DNA of 64,000 nt from Candidatus Enterousia intestinigallinarum (GTDB taxonomy: Bacteria; Pseudomonadota; Alphaproteobacteria; Rs-D84): positions 620,001 to 684,000 of the forward strand of contig OX097180.1 of assembly GCA_944407095.1 (NCBI GenBank), given 5' to 3'. The notes beneath the pieces were generated by a model. The model did no database searches. It was not told the DNA's origin and was given only the letters and a program-made list of their open reading frames with translations. Position numbers and translations under genes: made by a program. The number at the start of each line of letters is the position of its first letter. Positions within the stretch are counted from its first letter, which is position 1. This document shows positions 44,271 through 51,892 of this stretch, piece after piece.

Positions 44271-44288
44271 AACCAAAAGGATACACAA

Positions 44289-45362
44289 ATGCATTTGATA
44301 ACATATACCGGCGATGGTCTAAGAACAGAGTATGATTTTTCATTTCCGTTTTTCCAGATTTCTGATGTCTGGGTTTCTGTAAATTCGGTTGTATTGTCTG
44401 CGGGCGCGTGCACAGTTGTGCCAATCGGTGCGTACGTTGATGGAAAATATGCTGGTGGTCGTGTTGTTTTAACCACGGCACCAGACATAGGCGCCGAAAT
44501 CAGAATCTGGCGTAAAATAGATTTATCGCGAACCATAGATTATCAGCCGACATTGCCGATAAATACAGATTGCCTGAACGCGGATTTTAATTTTATGTTG
44601 GAATATTTGCGTGACCTGTATGAACTGGACGGCGATGTTGGTAATATTGAAAATGCGATACAGTTTCTAGATTCAATTCGTGCACAGATTGATGCGCTGG
44701 GCGGTTTTAGTGAACTGGCGCGTAAAAGTGATTTGCCAGATTTGACAGAATATGCCAAAAAATCCGAAATCCCGGATACTGATGATTTCGCGACCAAGGA
44801 TGAAATTCCCGACACCAGTAATTTTGCCACAAAGTCCGAAATTCCCGATATCAGCAACCTGGCCACCAAGGATGAAATTCCCGACACGTCTGCATTCGCC
44901 CCCGCAAACCACACTCACGATATGTCGGCATATGCGACCACGTCCGCATTGAACAGTGCGGTGACACAGCTGCAAAATGAAATAGATGACATAGACACAT
45001 CTTCGTCATTTCCAATAGATTTTGATGACAACGACGAACCAGATGTTGTCGTAAAGACGCAACTGCCATCGGCATCAAATAATTATACCTGGTATCGGAA
45101 ATATAAGTCCGGCTGGGTAGAGCAGGGTGGCCGTGGCGCTGCAATAAATAATAGTGCGGTGACGATAACGTTGCCTGTAAAAATGGCAGATACTAATTAT
45201 TTTCCAATGATGTCAAATATAGTCCCCGCAAGTGCCGTTGCTGGCAATTATAATGGTAATGGCATTGTTATAGTTAGCACGTCCCAGGTAAAATTTGCCA
45301 CAACCGCCACAATTCCGGGATTTATATGGCGTGTCACAGGCCGTGCCGCACAAGCAGAATAA
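44289..45362 (+). CDS. Phage-tail-fibre-like protein with T7 gp17-type N-terminus
   Basis: 357 residues. The N-terminal part (about 5-90: YTGDGLRTEYDFSFPF, VVLTTAPDIGAEIRIWRKID, RTIDYQP) matches the pattern of the T7 tail-fibre N-terminal domain that docks fibres to a tail. Residues 146-205 are five exact 12-residue repeats of the type KSEIPDTDDFAT. Then comes NHTHD, common in trimeric fibres, a short coiled coil (215-235), and a C-terminal domain with YKSGWVEQGGR and VTITLPVKMADTNY typical of fibre tips. No signal peptide. No capsid, tail or lysis genes lie nearby. Its 3' end overlaps the converging glycosyltransferase by 29 bases. Confidence 0.82.
   Translation: MHLITYTGDGLRTEYDFSFPFFQISDVWVSVNSVVLSAGACTVVPIGAYVDGKYAGGRVVLTTAPDIGAEIRIWRKIDLSRTIDYQPTLPINTDCLNADFNFMLEYLRDLYELDGDVGNIENAIQFLDSIRAQIDALGGFSELARKSDLPDLTEYAKKSEIPDTDDFATKDEIPDTSNFATKSEIPDISNLATKDEIPDTSAFAPANHTHDMSAYATTSALNSAVTQLQNEIDDIDTSSSFPIDFDDNDEPDVVVKTQLPSASNNYTWYRKYKSGWVEQGGRGAAINNSAVTITLPVKMADTNYFPMMSNIVPASAVAGNYNGNGIVIVSTSQVKFATTATIPGFIWRVTGRAAQAE
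44724..44903 (+). repeat. Five in-frame 36-base repeats in the tail-fibre-like gene
   Basis: Encode KSDLPDLTEYAK, KSEIPDTDDFAT, KDEIPDTSNFAT, KSEIPDISNLAT and KDEIPDTSAFAP. DNA copies are similar but not identical. Confidence 0.9.
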
Positions 45363-46464
45363 CAATTACCACAATACACATCCCCAATGCCGTCGCCGTC
45401 CAGTTAAACAGGCGACGGTATTTTTTATGTTTTGATCGGATTACATCAATATTTGGCACCAGGCGCAAATTACGTCCGGATACATCGCCCAGTTTATATT
45501 GCATAAATTCTGGATATTTTTTGTTTTTTATAAAATCTGTATAGGTATCTGGATTGCTGACCAACCGGTGAAATGTATAATTTGCCCATAATTTTTTTAT
45601 TGGATCATTTGATGCGCCGGCGATTTCAATCATAATGAACGGAATATCTGACTTTGAAAACTTTCTGTCACCAATATCGTCGGCAAATATTTTTTTGAAG
45701 AATGTCGCTGAATTGATTTCTAGAAATTTATCTAGCATAAAAAACTTTTCTGAAATATCGGTCAACCCTGATACCCATCCTGATACATTTACATTATGTC
45801 CAATAATTCTGTATTTTGTCAGCGGTATTTCCAAAACTGCAATTTGTGTTTGCATCAGTGTATTCAAATGGAACCATCCGTCGCCACACGATAACAGGTG
45901 TGCATTAAAATGAACTGCGATATCTTTGCGAAACATTTCTGTTGGAAATGCCAGAAAGTTATATTCATTAAATGCACGTCGCAACATTTGTTCGCGCGTA
46001 CCGCCCGGGTTGTTTATTAGGTTGCGGATTATTTGGGCGTCCGCCGAATTCAATGGGTTGCCGTTTTCATCTATGACATCTATATATGAAAATACCGCAC
46101 CGTATTTCGGATTGGCGTCCAGAAATTTCGACTGGATTTCCAATTTTTCCGAGCAGAATAAATCATCTCCATCCAAAATAGTAATATATTTACCTGATGA
46201 TGCAGCAATACCGATATTCAGTCCATCCAACGGCCCCAGATTCTTTTCATTGCGAATATATTTTATGCGTTCATCATCAAATGATAATATTTCTGATTCC
46301 GTATTATCAGTAGATGCATCGTTAATAACAATTAGTTCCCAATTTGAAATGGTTTGATTTAATACCGATTGTATAGTTTGGCGTATATATCTTTCCTGGT
46401 TATATGTCCGGCAAATTATGCTGACGGTTGGACATATTTGGTTGTTCTTTTTCATAGATGGCAT
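45334..46464 (-). CDS. Family 2 glycosyltransferase with C-terminal membrane anchor
   Basis: 376 residues. GT-A motifs: VSIICRTYNQERYIRQTIQS, LIVINDASTDNTE, NLGPLDGLNIGIAASSGKYI, then metal-binding LDGDD. The C-terminus is a single membrane segment (about 355-374, TALGMCIVVIVILLVRHG), so the enzyme is held at the inner membrane. The start overlaps the acetyltransferase stop; an ATG three codons later is an equal candidate. Last gene of the wecE operon. Substrate unknown. Confidence 0.87.
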   Translation of the reverse strand: MPSMKKNNQICPTVSIICRTYNQERYIRQTIQSVLNQTISNWELIVINDASTDNTESEILSFDDERIKYIRNEKNLGPLDGLNIGIAASSGKYITILDGDDLFCSEKLEIQSKFLDANPKYGAVFSYIDVIDENGNPLNSADAQIIRNLINNPGGTREQMLRRAFNEYNFLAFPTEMFRKDIAVHFNAHLLSCGDGWFHLNTLMQTQIAVLEIPLTKYRIIGHNVNVSGWVSGLTDISEKFFMLDKFLEINSATFFKKIFADDIGDRKFSKSDIPFIMIEIAGASNDPIKKLWANYTFHRLVSNPDTYTDFIKNKKYPEFMQYKLGDVSGRNLRLVPNIDVIRSKHKKYRRLFNWTATALGMCIVVIVILLVRHGL

Positions 46465-46955
46465 TTTTCCTTTCCTTTGATATCAAAAACATATTGCAAC
46501 ACGCCATCTGGACGTTGTGCGATTTTCTGGAATCCCGCATTTTCATAGACGCGACGTGCCGCCGAATTTGTTGACAGAACTTCTAAAAACACGCGATGCA
46601 ATTTCATTTCATCCTGCGCGTATTGCAATGATTGCGCCAGTGCACGTGATCCTATGCCGTGACCACGCATTGTCGTATCGTGTATATAAATTCCCCAATC
46701 CGCCGTACCAGCGCCCCAATCAATTTTTTGAAAGAACGTTGCACCCACTGGTCTGTCGCCGTACATAATGAAAAACGCAACGGTGCGCGGTTGCGCGCCA
46801 ATCATTGTGGCTAACCACCGCCTGTGTCCGTCCAGTGTCAGATTATGCAACTGAAAATATTTATCCACGTGCGGACTGGTGCGCCATTTGAACGATTCCA
46901 GTCGCAAGTCATACGGCATATTCAAAAAGTTCACCAATCGTACGTTGTTATCCAT
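46452..46955 (-). CDS. GNAT-family N-acetyltransferase, likely amino-sugar acetyltransferase
   Basis: 167 residues of the RimJ/RimL/PseH-like GNAT fold: LESFKWRTSPHVDKYF, GIYIHDTTMRGHGIGSRAL (acetyl-CoA loop, GHGIGS) and LEVLSTNSAARRVYENAGF. Placed between two glycosyltransferases and downstream of a WecE-type aminotransferase, it probably N-acetylates the amino sugar made by that enzyme, as WecD does for TDP-fucosamine. That role rests on context; protein acetylation is the alternative. Overlaps its neighbours by 8 and 13 bases. Confidence 0.78.
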   Translation of the reverse strand: MDNNVRLVNFLNMPYDLRLESFKWRTSPHVDKYFQLHNLTLDGHRRWLATMIGAQPRTVAFFIMYGDRPVGATFFQKIDWGAGTADWGIYIHDTTMRGHGIGSRALAQSLQYAQDEMKLHRVFLEVLSTNSAARRVYENAGFQKIAQRPDGVLQYVFDIKGKEKCHL

Positions 46956-48306
46956 TTATCAATCCCAACAGTTTATTAAACCACCGTTCGCCCGCATAAT
47001 TATCCGTAAAGAACGCATAGTTCGAATCAGCAACGCTTTTACGCAGATTTTTATCACGTATCAGTTTTTCAATGCCAACAATCATATCATCAGCATTGTC
47101 AAATGCGAACGGATAGTTTTTTGGCATATATTCGTGGAATGTCCAAATTGGATTTTCACGGTTTATCTTTATAACATTTGGCACGCGCAAACTGATTAAA
47201 TCAATTTGTGTCAGTGCACTGGATATTGGAAATGAATCTATGAATACGTCCGCACATTTGAACAGAACCTTGTAGTTTGGGTTTGGTGCGATAAATTGGA
47301 TTCTGTCGGCGACGTTTGAATCAGCAAATATTTTATCGAATATTTCGCGTTCATTTGGACACATCTTAGGCACAATCATTATGTGCCGTAAATCCGGATT
47401 GCGCATCAGCAGTTGTTTTATCATTTCAAAGTAGGGCGACGCGTTGTGTGTCACATCAAAGAATTTATAAGTGGATGCACCACTCATTGTCAGGGGTGTT
47501 TCCGGTGTTATGCCGAATTTTGCGCGCAACTGCTGAATTTCATCGTCTGAAAATACGGGGCACGCGTCTGTGCACAGGTATGGCAATCCAACGACAACCG
47601 TGTTTTCAAATCCGCGTTGCTGGTTTGTAATGCGGGCGGTGGTAGGTGTTCCTTCCAGAATTAAATTTGCAAAACTCATCCCCAGGGTTGGAAAGTGTGA
47701 ACCGTGGTTATAGAATAATATACGTACCCCTGCACGTTGTAACAGGCATAATAATGCGGCGCCAAATGCATCATCCATATGGATAAACGATAAAACGGCA
47801 CTTGGTCGTTGTGATATGATTTCATCAAATGCGTCGCGCAGTTTGTGTCGCCATAATCCGCCGTTGTATTGTATTCCAGAAATAGTGGTATATTTTTCGA
47901 TTTCGGCCATTTTATGTTTGGCGTCCCGATTGGATTTTGCCGTGCGGGTTAAAAATAGATATGTTTTATATTTGCCGGCCGCTGAAACGATATTTTTTAT
48001 ACATTCGGTGTGGCCGCCCATATCATACATCTGGCTGGCCAAAATTACCAGGGTATCCGTTGTATCAGTTATTGGCGTGACACGTATTTTGCGCGTGGCG
48101 CGGCGTATTTGTTCGTCCAGTTTTCTGGTGTCCAGATTATCCCAGTTGTCGATACGTTTCTGTATTTGCTGGATACGGCTGGGGATAAAAATTATTGGCA
48201 ATACGTATAGAAGATAATACATAACGCCGCCGCCAAAATATCGGCGGCGTAACACGCGTATGCCCATAAAGCGATATTTGTTACGAACCCAGCCGAATAA
48301 TTTCAT
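46948..48306 (-). CDS. Glycosyltransferase of GT-B type (family 4-like)
   Basis: 452 residues. The N-terminal ~45 residues hold a basic stretch and a hydrophobic segment (YYLLYVLPIIFIPS). TLVILASQMYDMGGHTECIKNI is the glycine-rich acceptor loop, VRILFYNHGSHFPTLGMSF the interdomain region, and the C-terminal nucleotide-sugar domain runs ADVFIDSFPISSALTQIDLI with LRVPNVIK. The classical GT4 EX7E motif is only loosely kept, so the family is uncertain. Start overlaps the wecE stop by four bases. Confidence 0.75.
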   Translation of the reverse strand: MKLFGWVRNKYRFMGIRVLRRRYFGGGVMYYLLYVLPIIFIPSRIQQIQKRIDNWDNLDTRKLDEQIRRATRKIRVTPITDTTDTLVILASQMYDMGGHTECIKNIVSAAGKYKTYLFLTRTAKSNRDAKHKMAEIEKYTTISGIQYNGGLWRHKLRDAFDEIISQRPSAVLSFIHMDDAFGAALLCLLQRAGVRILFYNHGSHFPTLGMSFANLILEGTPTTARITNQQRGFENTVVVGLPYLCTDACPVFSDDEIQQLRAKFGITPETPLTMSGASTYKFFDVTHNASPYFEMIKQLLMRNPDLRHIMIVPKMCPNEREIFDKIFADSNVADRIQFIAPNPNYKVLFKCADVFIDSFPISSALTQIDLISLRVPNVIKINRENPIWTFHEYMPKNYPFAFDNADDMIVGIEKLIRDKNLRKSVADSNYAFFTDNYAGERWFNKLLGLING

Positions 48307-49436
48307 CGCGTTTTTTCCAGAAACTTATTTGCGACCGTAATAACGCGGTTTTGATCTTCGGCCCGCATATTATAGTACATCGGTAATCTGACCAATGTGT
48401 CGCCGATTTTATTCGTAACACTCATATCACCTGCGACGCGCCCGAATTTGCGTCCCGCTGGTGACGAATGCAACGGCACATAGTGAAATACGCACATAAT
48501 ATCGTTTTCCGCCATATACTTTATAAAGTTTGTACGCGTATCCAAATCGCGAAAGCGCAGATAGTACATATGCGCGTTATGCTGGCAGTATTTCGGAATA
48601 AAAGGCGTTTTGACAGAATCAAATTGCTTGAAATTCGCGTCATACTTTTCCCAGGTGCGCATACGATTTGCGTTTATTTCATCCATTTTCATCAGTTGTG
48701 GATATAAATACGCCGCATTCATATCGCCGGGCAGATATGACGATCCAACATCAACCCAAGTATATTTATCCACCTGGCCGCGAAAGAAACGACTGCGGTT
48801 TGTGCCCTTTTCACGGATAATTTCTGCATCTTCAACCATATCTGGCCGGTTGACCAGAATTGCACCACCTTCGCCACTGGAAATATTTTTTGTTTCGTGA
48901 AACGAATAGCAACCCAAATCCGCAATCGCCCCCAGGGGACGACCCTTGTATTTACTGCCAACGGCCTGGGCGGCATCTTCGACAACGTACAGATTATTGC
49001 GGTGCGCGATATCCATAATTTCATCCATTTCGCACCCCACACCGGCATAGTGCACCGGAACAATCGCACGTGTTTTCGGTGTAATTGCCGCGGCCAACTT
49101 GCGTTCATCCAGATTCAGTGTATCATCGCGGATATCAACAAACACAATTTTTGCACCACGCAAGACAAATGCATTTGCGGTTGATACAAACGTGTATGAC
49201 GGACATATAACCTCGTCCCCGGGTTTTATGTTTAACAGCAATGCCGACATTTCCAACGCGGCCGTTCCACTGTGCACCAACAGCGATTTTGCCGTCCCAG
49301 TGCGCTGTTCCAGCAATTCGTTGCACAGTTTTGTGTATTTGCCGTCACCGCTGATATGTGCGGATTCGATTGCATCTTGGATATATTTGAATTCGGTGCC
49401 CAGAAACGGAGCCCTATTAAACAGAATTTTTGCCAA
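48303..49436 (-). CDS. wecE: dTDP-4-amino-4,6-dideoxygalactose transaminase (WecE-type)
   Basis: PLP enzyme converting TDP-4-keto-6-deoxyglucose to TDP-4-amino-4,6-dideoxygalactose. 377 residues closely match E. coli WecE block by block: GDEVICPSYTFVSTANAFVL, AIVPVHYAGVGCEMD, VVEDAAQAVGSKYKG, CYSFHETKN with PLP Lys, and EIIREKGTNRSRFFRGQVDK. The start codon is TTG (49434-49436) with AAGGA 8 bases upstream; no ATG fits the family N-terminus. First gene of wecE-GTB-GNAT-GT2. No TDP-glucose genes (rmlA, rmlB) are in the window. Confidence 0.92.
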   Translation of the reverse strand: MAKILFNRAPFLGTEFKYIQDAIESAHISGDGKYTKLCNELLEQRTGTAKSLLVHSGTAALEMSALLLNIKPGDEVICPSYTFVSTANAFVLRGAKIVFVDIRDDTLNLDERKLAAAITPKTRAIVPVHYAGVGCEMDEIMDIAHRNNLYVVEDAAQAVGSKYKGRPLGAIADLGCYSFHETKNISSGEGGAILVNRPDMVEDAEIIREKGTNRSRFFRGQVDKYTWVDVGSSYLPGDMNAAYLYPQLMKMDEINANRMRTWEKYDANFKQFDSVKTPFIPKYCQHNAHMYYLRFRDLDTRTNFIKYMAENDIMCVFHYVPLHSSPAGRKFGRVAGDMSVTNKIGDTLVRLPMYYNMRAEDQNRVITVANKFLEKTR

Positions 49437-49507
49437 TTTTCAGTCCTTATTTAATATATGTATGTTGGTCTGATAAAATTAGCCCAAATTTTCTGCGTTT
49501 GCAAATT

Positions 49508-50239
49508 TTATTTAGAAATTTTTTCGCCCGTTTCGGCATTTATTTTTTCCGCGCCAACGGTGATGATTTTATTGGCATACTGTGGCGATACCTGTTCTTC
49601 GACAGGGGTGCGCCAATATGCCGCCCCGTCCGATGTACGCAGCGCATATAAATAACCGTCAGTTGCCACGACAAATATAGCGTTGCCCGCAATTATAAAC
49701 GGTACGGCGGTGCCAATTTGGGTGCACCATTTTGATGCACCAGATTCGGCATTTATACGACAAAACGCGTCACCCAGTCCGCCCGCATACACTGCGCCGT
49801 TGTGTACGACAATCGGTGCGACAATATCCACAATGGATGCACCGCCGGTCATATTGCTGCGACGGAAAACGTCGGCAATCCATATAACTTTGCGTGATTT
49901 CGGGGCAACCTTGACCACTTCGCCCGTTGTCAGACCCACATATACATATCCGCCCGCGCATACGGGTTTTTGATTACTGGCCACAGAGTTGTTTGTTGGA
50001 AAGCCGCTGAATATCTTTTTATCGCCGTTCCATATTACATTAGACGCGTCCTGAGTGTACGGACAGTCCGCCGCCACGGTATTATCAGCCGTATCCGGCA
50101 GATTTGATATTTCTGTGTTCAGGTTTTTAACACTTTGTGTTGCAAACACCGGGGTGCGTACCCCCGGTAAAATAGGGTCGTGTTCGGAACACGCCCCCAG
50201 TATTACAAGACACATTACCGCCGCGGTAAATTTACGCAT
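49508..50239 (-). CDS. bamB: BamB-like PQQ-repeat lipoprotein, short
   Basis: Lipoprotein of the outer-membrane protein assembly machine by family. 243 residues; lipobox VILGAC, Cys17. LPGVRTPVF matches the N-terminal motif of alphaproteobacterial BamB. PQQ-type beta-propeller blades follow: GGYVYVGLTTGEVVKVA, GAVYAGGLGDAFCRINAESG, NAIFVVATDGYLYALRTSDG. BamB normally has eight blades and about 380-450 residues; only four or five fit here, so it is truncated at the C-terminus or a reduced form. yfgM-like precedes it, the conserved yfgM-bamB pair. Confidence 0.78.
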   Translation of the reverse strand: MRKFTAAVMCLVILGACSEHDPILPGVRTPVFATQSVKNLNTEISNLPDTADNTVAADCPYTQDASNVIWNGDKKIFSGFPTNNSVASNQKPVCAGGYVYVGLTTGEVVKVAPKSRKVIWIADVFRRSNMTGGASIVDIVAPIVVHNGAVYAGGLGDAFCRINAESGASKWCTQIGTAVPFIIAGNAIFVVATDGYLYALRTSDGAAYWRTPVEEQVSPQYANKIITVGAEKINAETGEKISK

Positions 50240-50263
50240 TTGTTTTAATTCCCCGTGTGTTTT

Positions 50264-50914
50264 TTATCTTAACGCCTGTGCGTTGGCGGAAATAACCGCC
50301 GGCGCGTCTGCGTCATTTATAATCACGTCCAGCCATTTGTTTGCCGTTGTGCGGTCGCCATCGGCCAGATATTTTTTCGCCACCGTCAGTCGTCCTGTAT
50401 AATAATACGGTGATTTTTTCGTATCCAGCGGCGCCAGATATTGTTCCACGTCGGCCGCGGTCATATCGTCACCGCGCAGCCCCACCACGTGCAACCGTGC
50501 CAGGTCGCGAAAGTCGCGCGAATGCCCGTCTGTCGCCAGTTGTTCCAGTTTTTGGATGTCGCCGTCCAACAAATATGCCTGGAACAATGCTAAATCAGAA
50601 GTTGCACCGCCGGCACTGTCGGCCACCGCGGCCAGCATATTTGCGTCCAGTTTTTGCACTGCCAACTCATAGTTTTCTGCGATTGCCATTTTATGTGCGC
50701 GATGTGTACGCACACCGATAACAACGGCGGTCGCAACAATAAGTATAATCAATACGCCCGCGATTATATAGCGGGAATATTTCTTGATAAATGCCTGCGT
50801 TTTTTCATTATTGACTTCTTCCCACACTTCGCGGTACAAAGCGTCTTCGGCGTATTCTTCGCGTGTTTTTTTTGCCGGCTTTAATTTTTTGTTTCTTTCC
50901 AAAATGGATGCCAT
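50264..50914 (-). CDS. YfgM-like membrane-anchored TPR protein
   Basis: 216 residues. Cytoplasmic N-terminus with EVWEEVNNEKTQAFIKKYSR, one membrane segment (about 50-68, YIIAGVLIILIVATAVVIGV), and a periplasmic TPR-like domain (YELAVQKLDANMLAAVAD; GRLTVAKKYLADGDRTTANK). This layout and its place directly before a bamB-like gene match YfgM/DUF2133, an ancillary SecYEG chaperone in E. coli. Divergent from rpoH. Confidence 0.8.
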   Translation of the reverse strand: MASILERNKKLKPAKKTREEYAEDALYREVWEEVNNEKTQAFIKKYSRYIIAGVLIILIVATAVVIGVRTHRAHKMAIAENYELAVQKLDANMLAAVADSAGGATSDLALFQAYLLDGDIQKLEQLATDGHSRDFRDLARLHVVGLRGDDMTAADVEQYLAPLDTKKSPYYYTGRLTVAKKYLADGDRTTANKWLDVIINDADAPAVISANAQALR

Positions 50915-50941
50915 TTGAAATTTCTCCTGTATTATGGTGGC

Positions 50942-50969
50942 TTGATAAATCTTATTTTATTGCTATACT
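50942..50969 (+). promoter_or_regulatory. Promoter of rpoH
   Basis: -35 TTGATA (50942-50947), spacer 16, -10 TATACT (50964-50969); only 9 bases to the ATG, with no ribosome site. Confidence 0.6.
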
Positions 50970-50978
50970 ATAAAAGTT

Positions 50979-51890
50979 ATGAAAAAGCAAATCAAGAACG
51001 CTTTACCGGCTGTACAAAATCAAAGTTTGGTCGCTGCCCGCGGGGTGAACGACGAAACCAGTTTGGCTCAGTATATTCAAAATATACAGCGGTTCCCGAT
51101 TCTGTCCGCCGAAGAAGAATATGAATACGCCACCCGCTGGGCCCGGGACAAGGATTCCGACGCGGCTGAAAAGCTGGTGGCCAGCCATCTGCGTATGGTG
51201 GTGTCGGTTGCGTATGATTTTCGCAACTATGGCGTGCCGTTTGCTGAATTGATTGCCAGTGGCAATATGGGCCTGATGCAGGCATTACAAAAATTCGATC
51301 CAGAACGCGGATTTCGGTTTTCTACATATGCAATGTTTTGGATTCGGGCTGAAATTTATGAAACGATTTTGCAAAACTGGTCTATTGTAAAAATTGGCAC
51401 ATCTGCAAATCAAAAGCGTGTATTTTTTAATCTGAATCGTGCACGTCGTGCACTGGGAATAATGGACGGTAATTTGTCTGATGACCAGACAAAGCAGATT
51501 GCGGAATATCTAAATGTACCAGAAAATGATGTTCGCCGTATGTCCACGCGTATTGCGGCGCGTGATGTGTCGTTAAACGCACCCGCCCACGCTGATGATG
51601 ATGGCCGTGATATATTGTCGAATATGTCGGATAACCGTGCCAGTGTCGAAGAAAATATGGAACAAATGGAATTTCGGCGCCGCGGATATGAACTGTTACA
51701 GAAAAATCTGGAAAAATTGCCGGAACGCGATCGGGAAATCCTGCGTGCGCGCCGTTTGTCAGACCCGGTGGCGACACTGGAATCATTGTCACAGAAATAC
51801 GGCATATCGCGCGAACGCGTCCGCCAAATCGAAGAACGCGCATATAATAAACTGCGTGATGCAATCCTGCAGGAATACAAGGAAACATAA
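50979..51890 (+). CDS. rpoH: RNA polymerase heat-shock sigma factor RpoH
   Basis: Directs polymerase to heat-shock promoters. 303 residues: region 2 with HLRMVVSVAYDFRNYGVPFAELIASGNMG and RFSTYAMFWIRAEI (2.4), the RpoH-type segment TSANQKRVFFNLNRARRAL after it, region 4 with LPERDREILRARRLSD and the helix-turn-helix YGISRERVRQIEERAYNKL. The QKRVFFNL segment supports sigma-32 over RpoD or RpoS. A very short leader argues against a long E. coli-like 5' thermosensor. The porin gene starts 2 bases after its stop. Confidence 0.94.
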   Translation: MKKQIKNALPAVQNQSLVAARGVNDETSLAQYIQNIQRFPILSAEEEYEYATRWARDKDSDAAEKLVASHLRMVVSVAYDFRNYGVPFAELIASGNMGLMQALQKFDPERGFRFSTYAMFWIRAEIYETILQNWSIVKIGTSANQKRVFFNLNRARRALGIMDGNLSDDQTKQIAEYLNVPENDVRRMSTRIAARDVSLNAPAHADDDGRDILSNMSDNRASVEENMEQMEFRRRGYELLQKNLEKLPERDREILRARRLSDPVATLESLSQKYGISRERVRQIEERAYNKLRDAILQEYKET

Positions 51891-51892
51891 AT

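Noticed and set aside
44724-44903. CRISPR-like tandem repeats
   Set aside because: The 36-base units are contiguous, in frame and encode 12-residue protein repeats. There are no spacers or cas genes.
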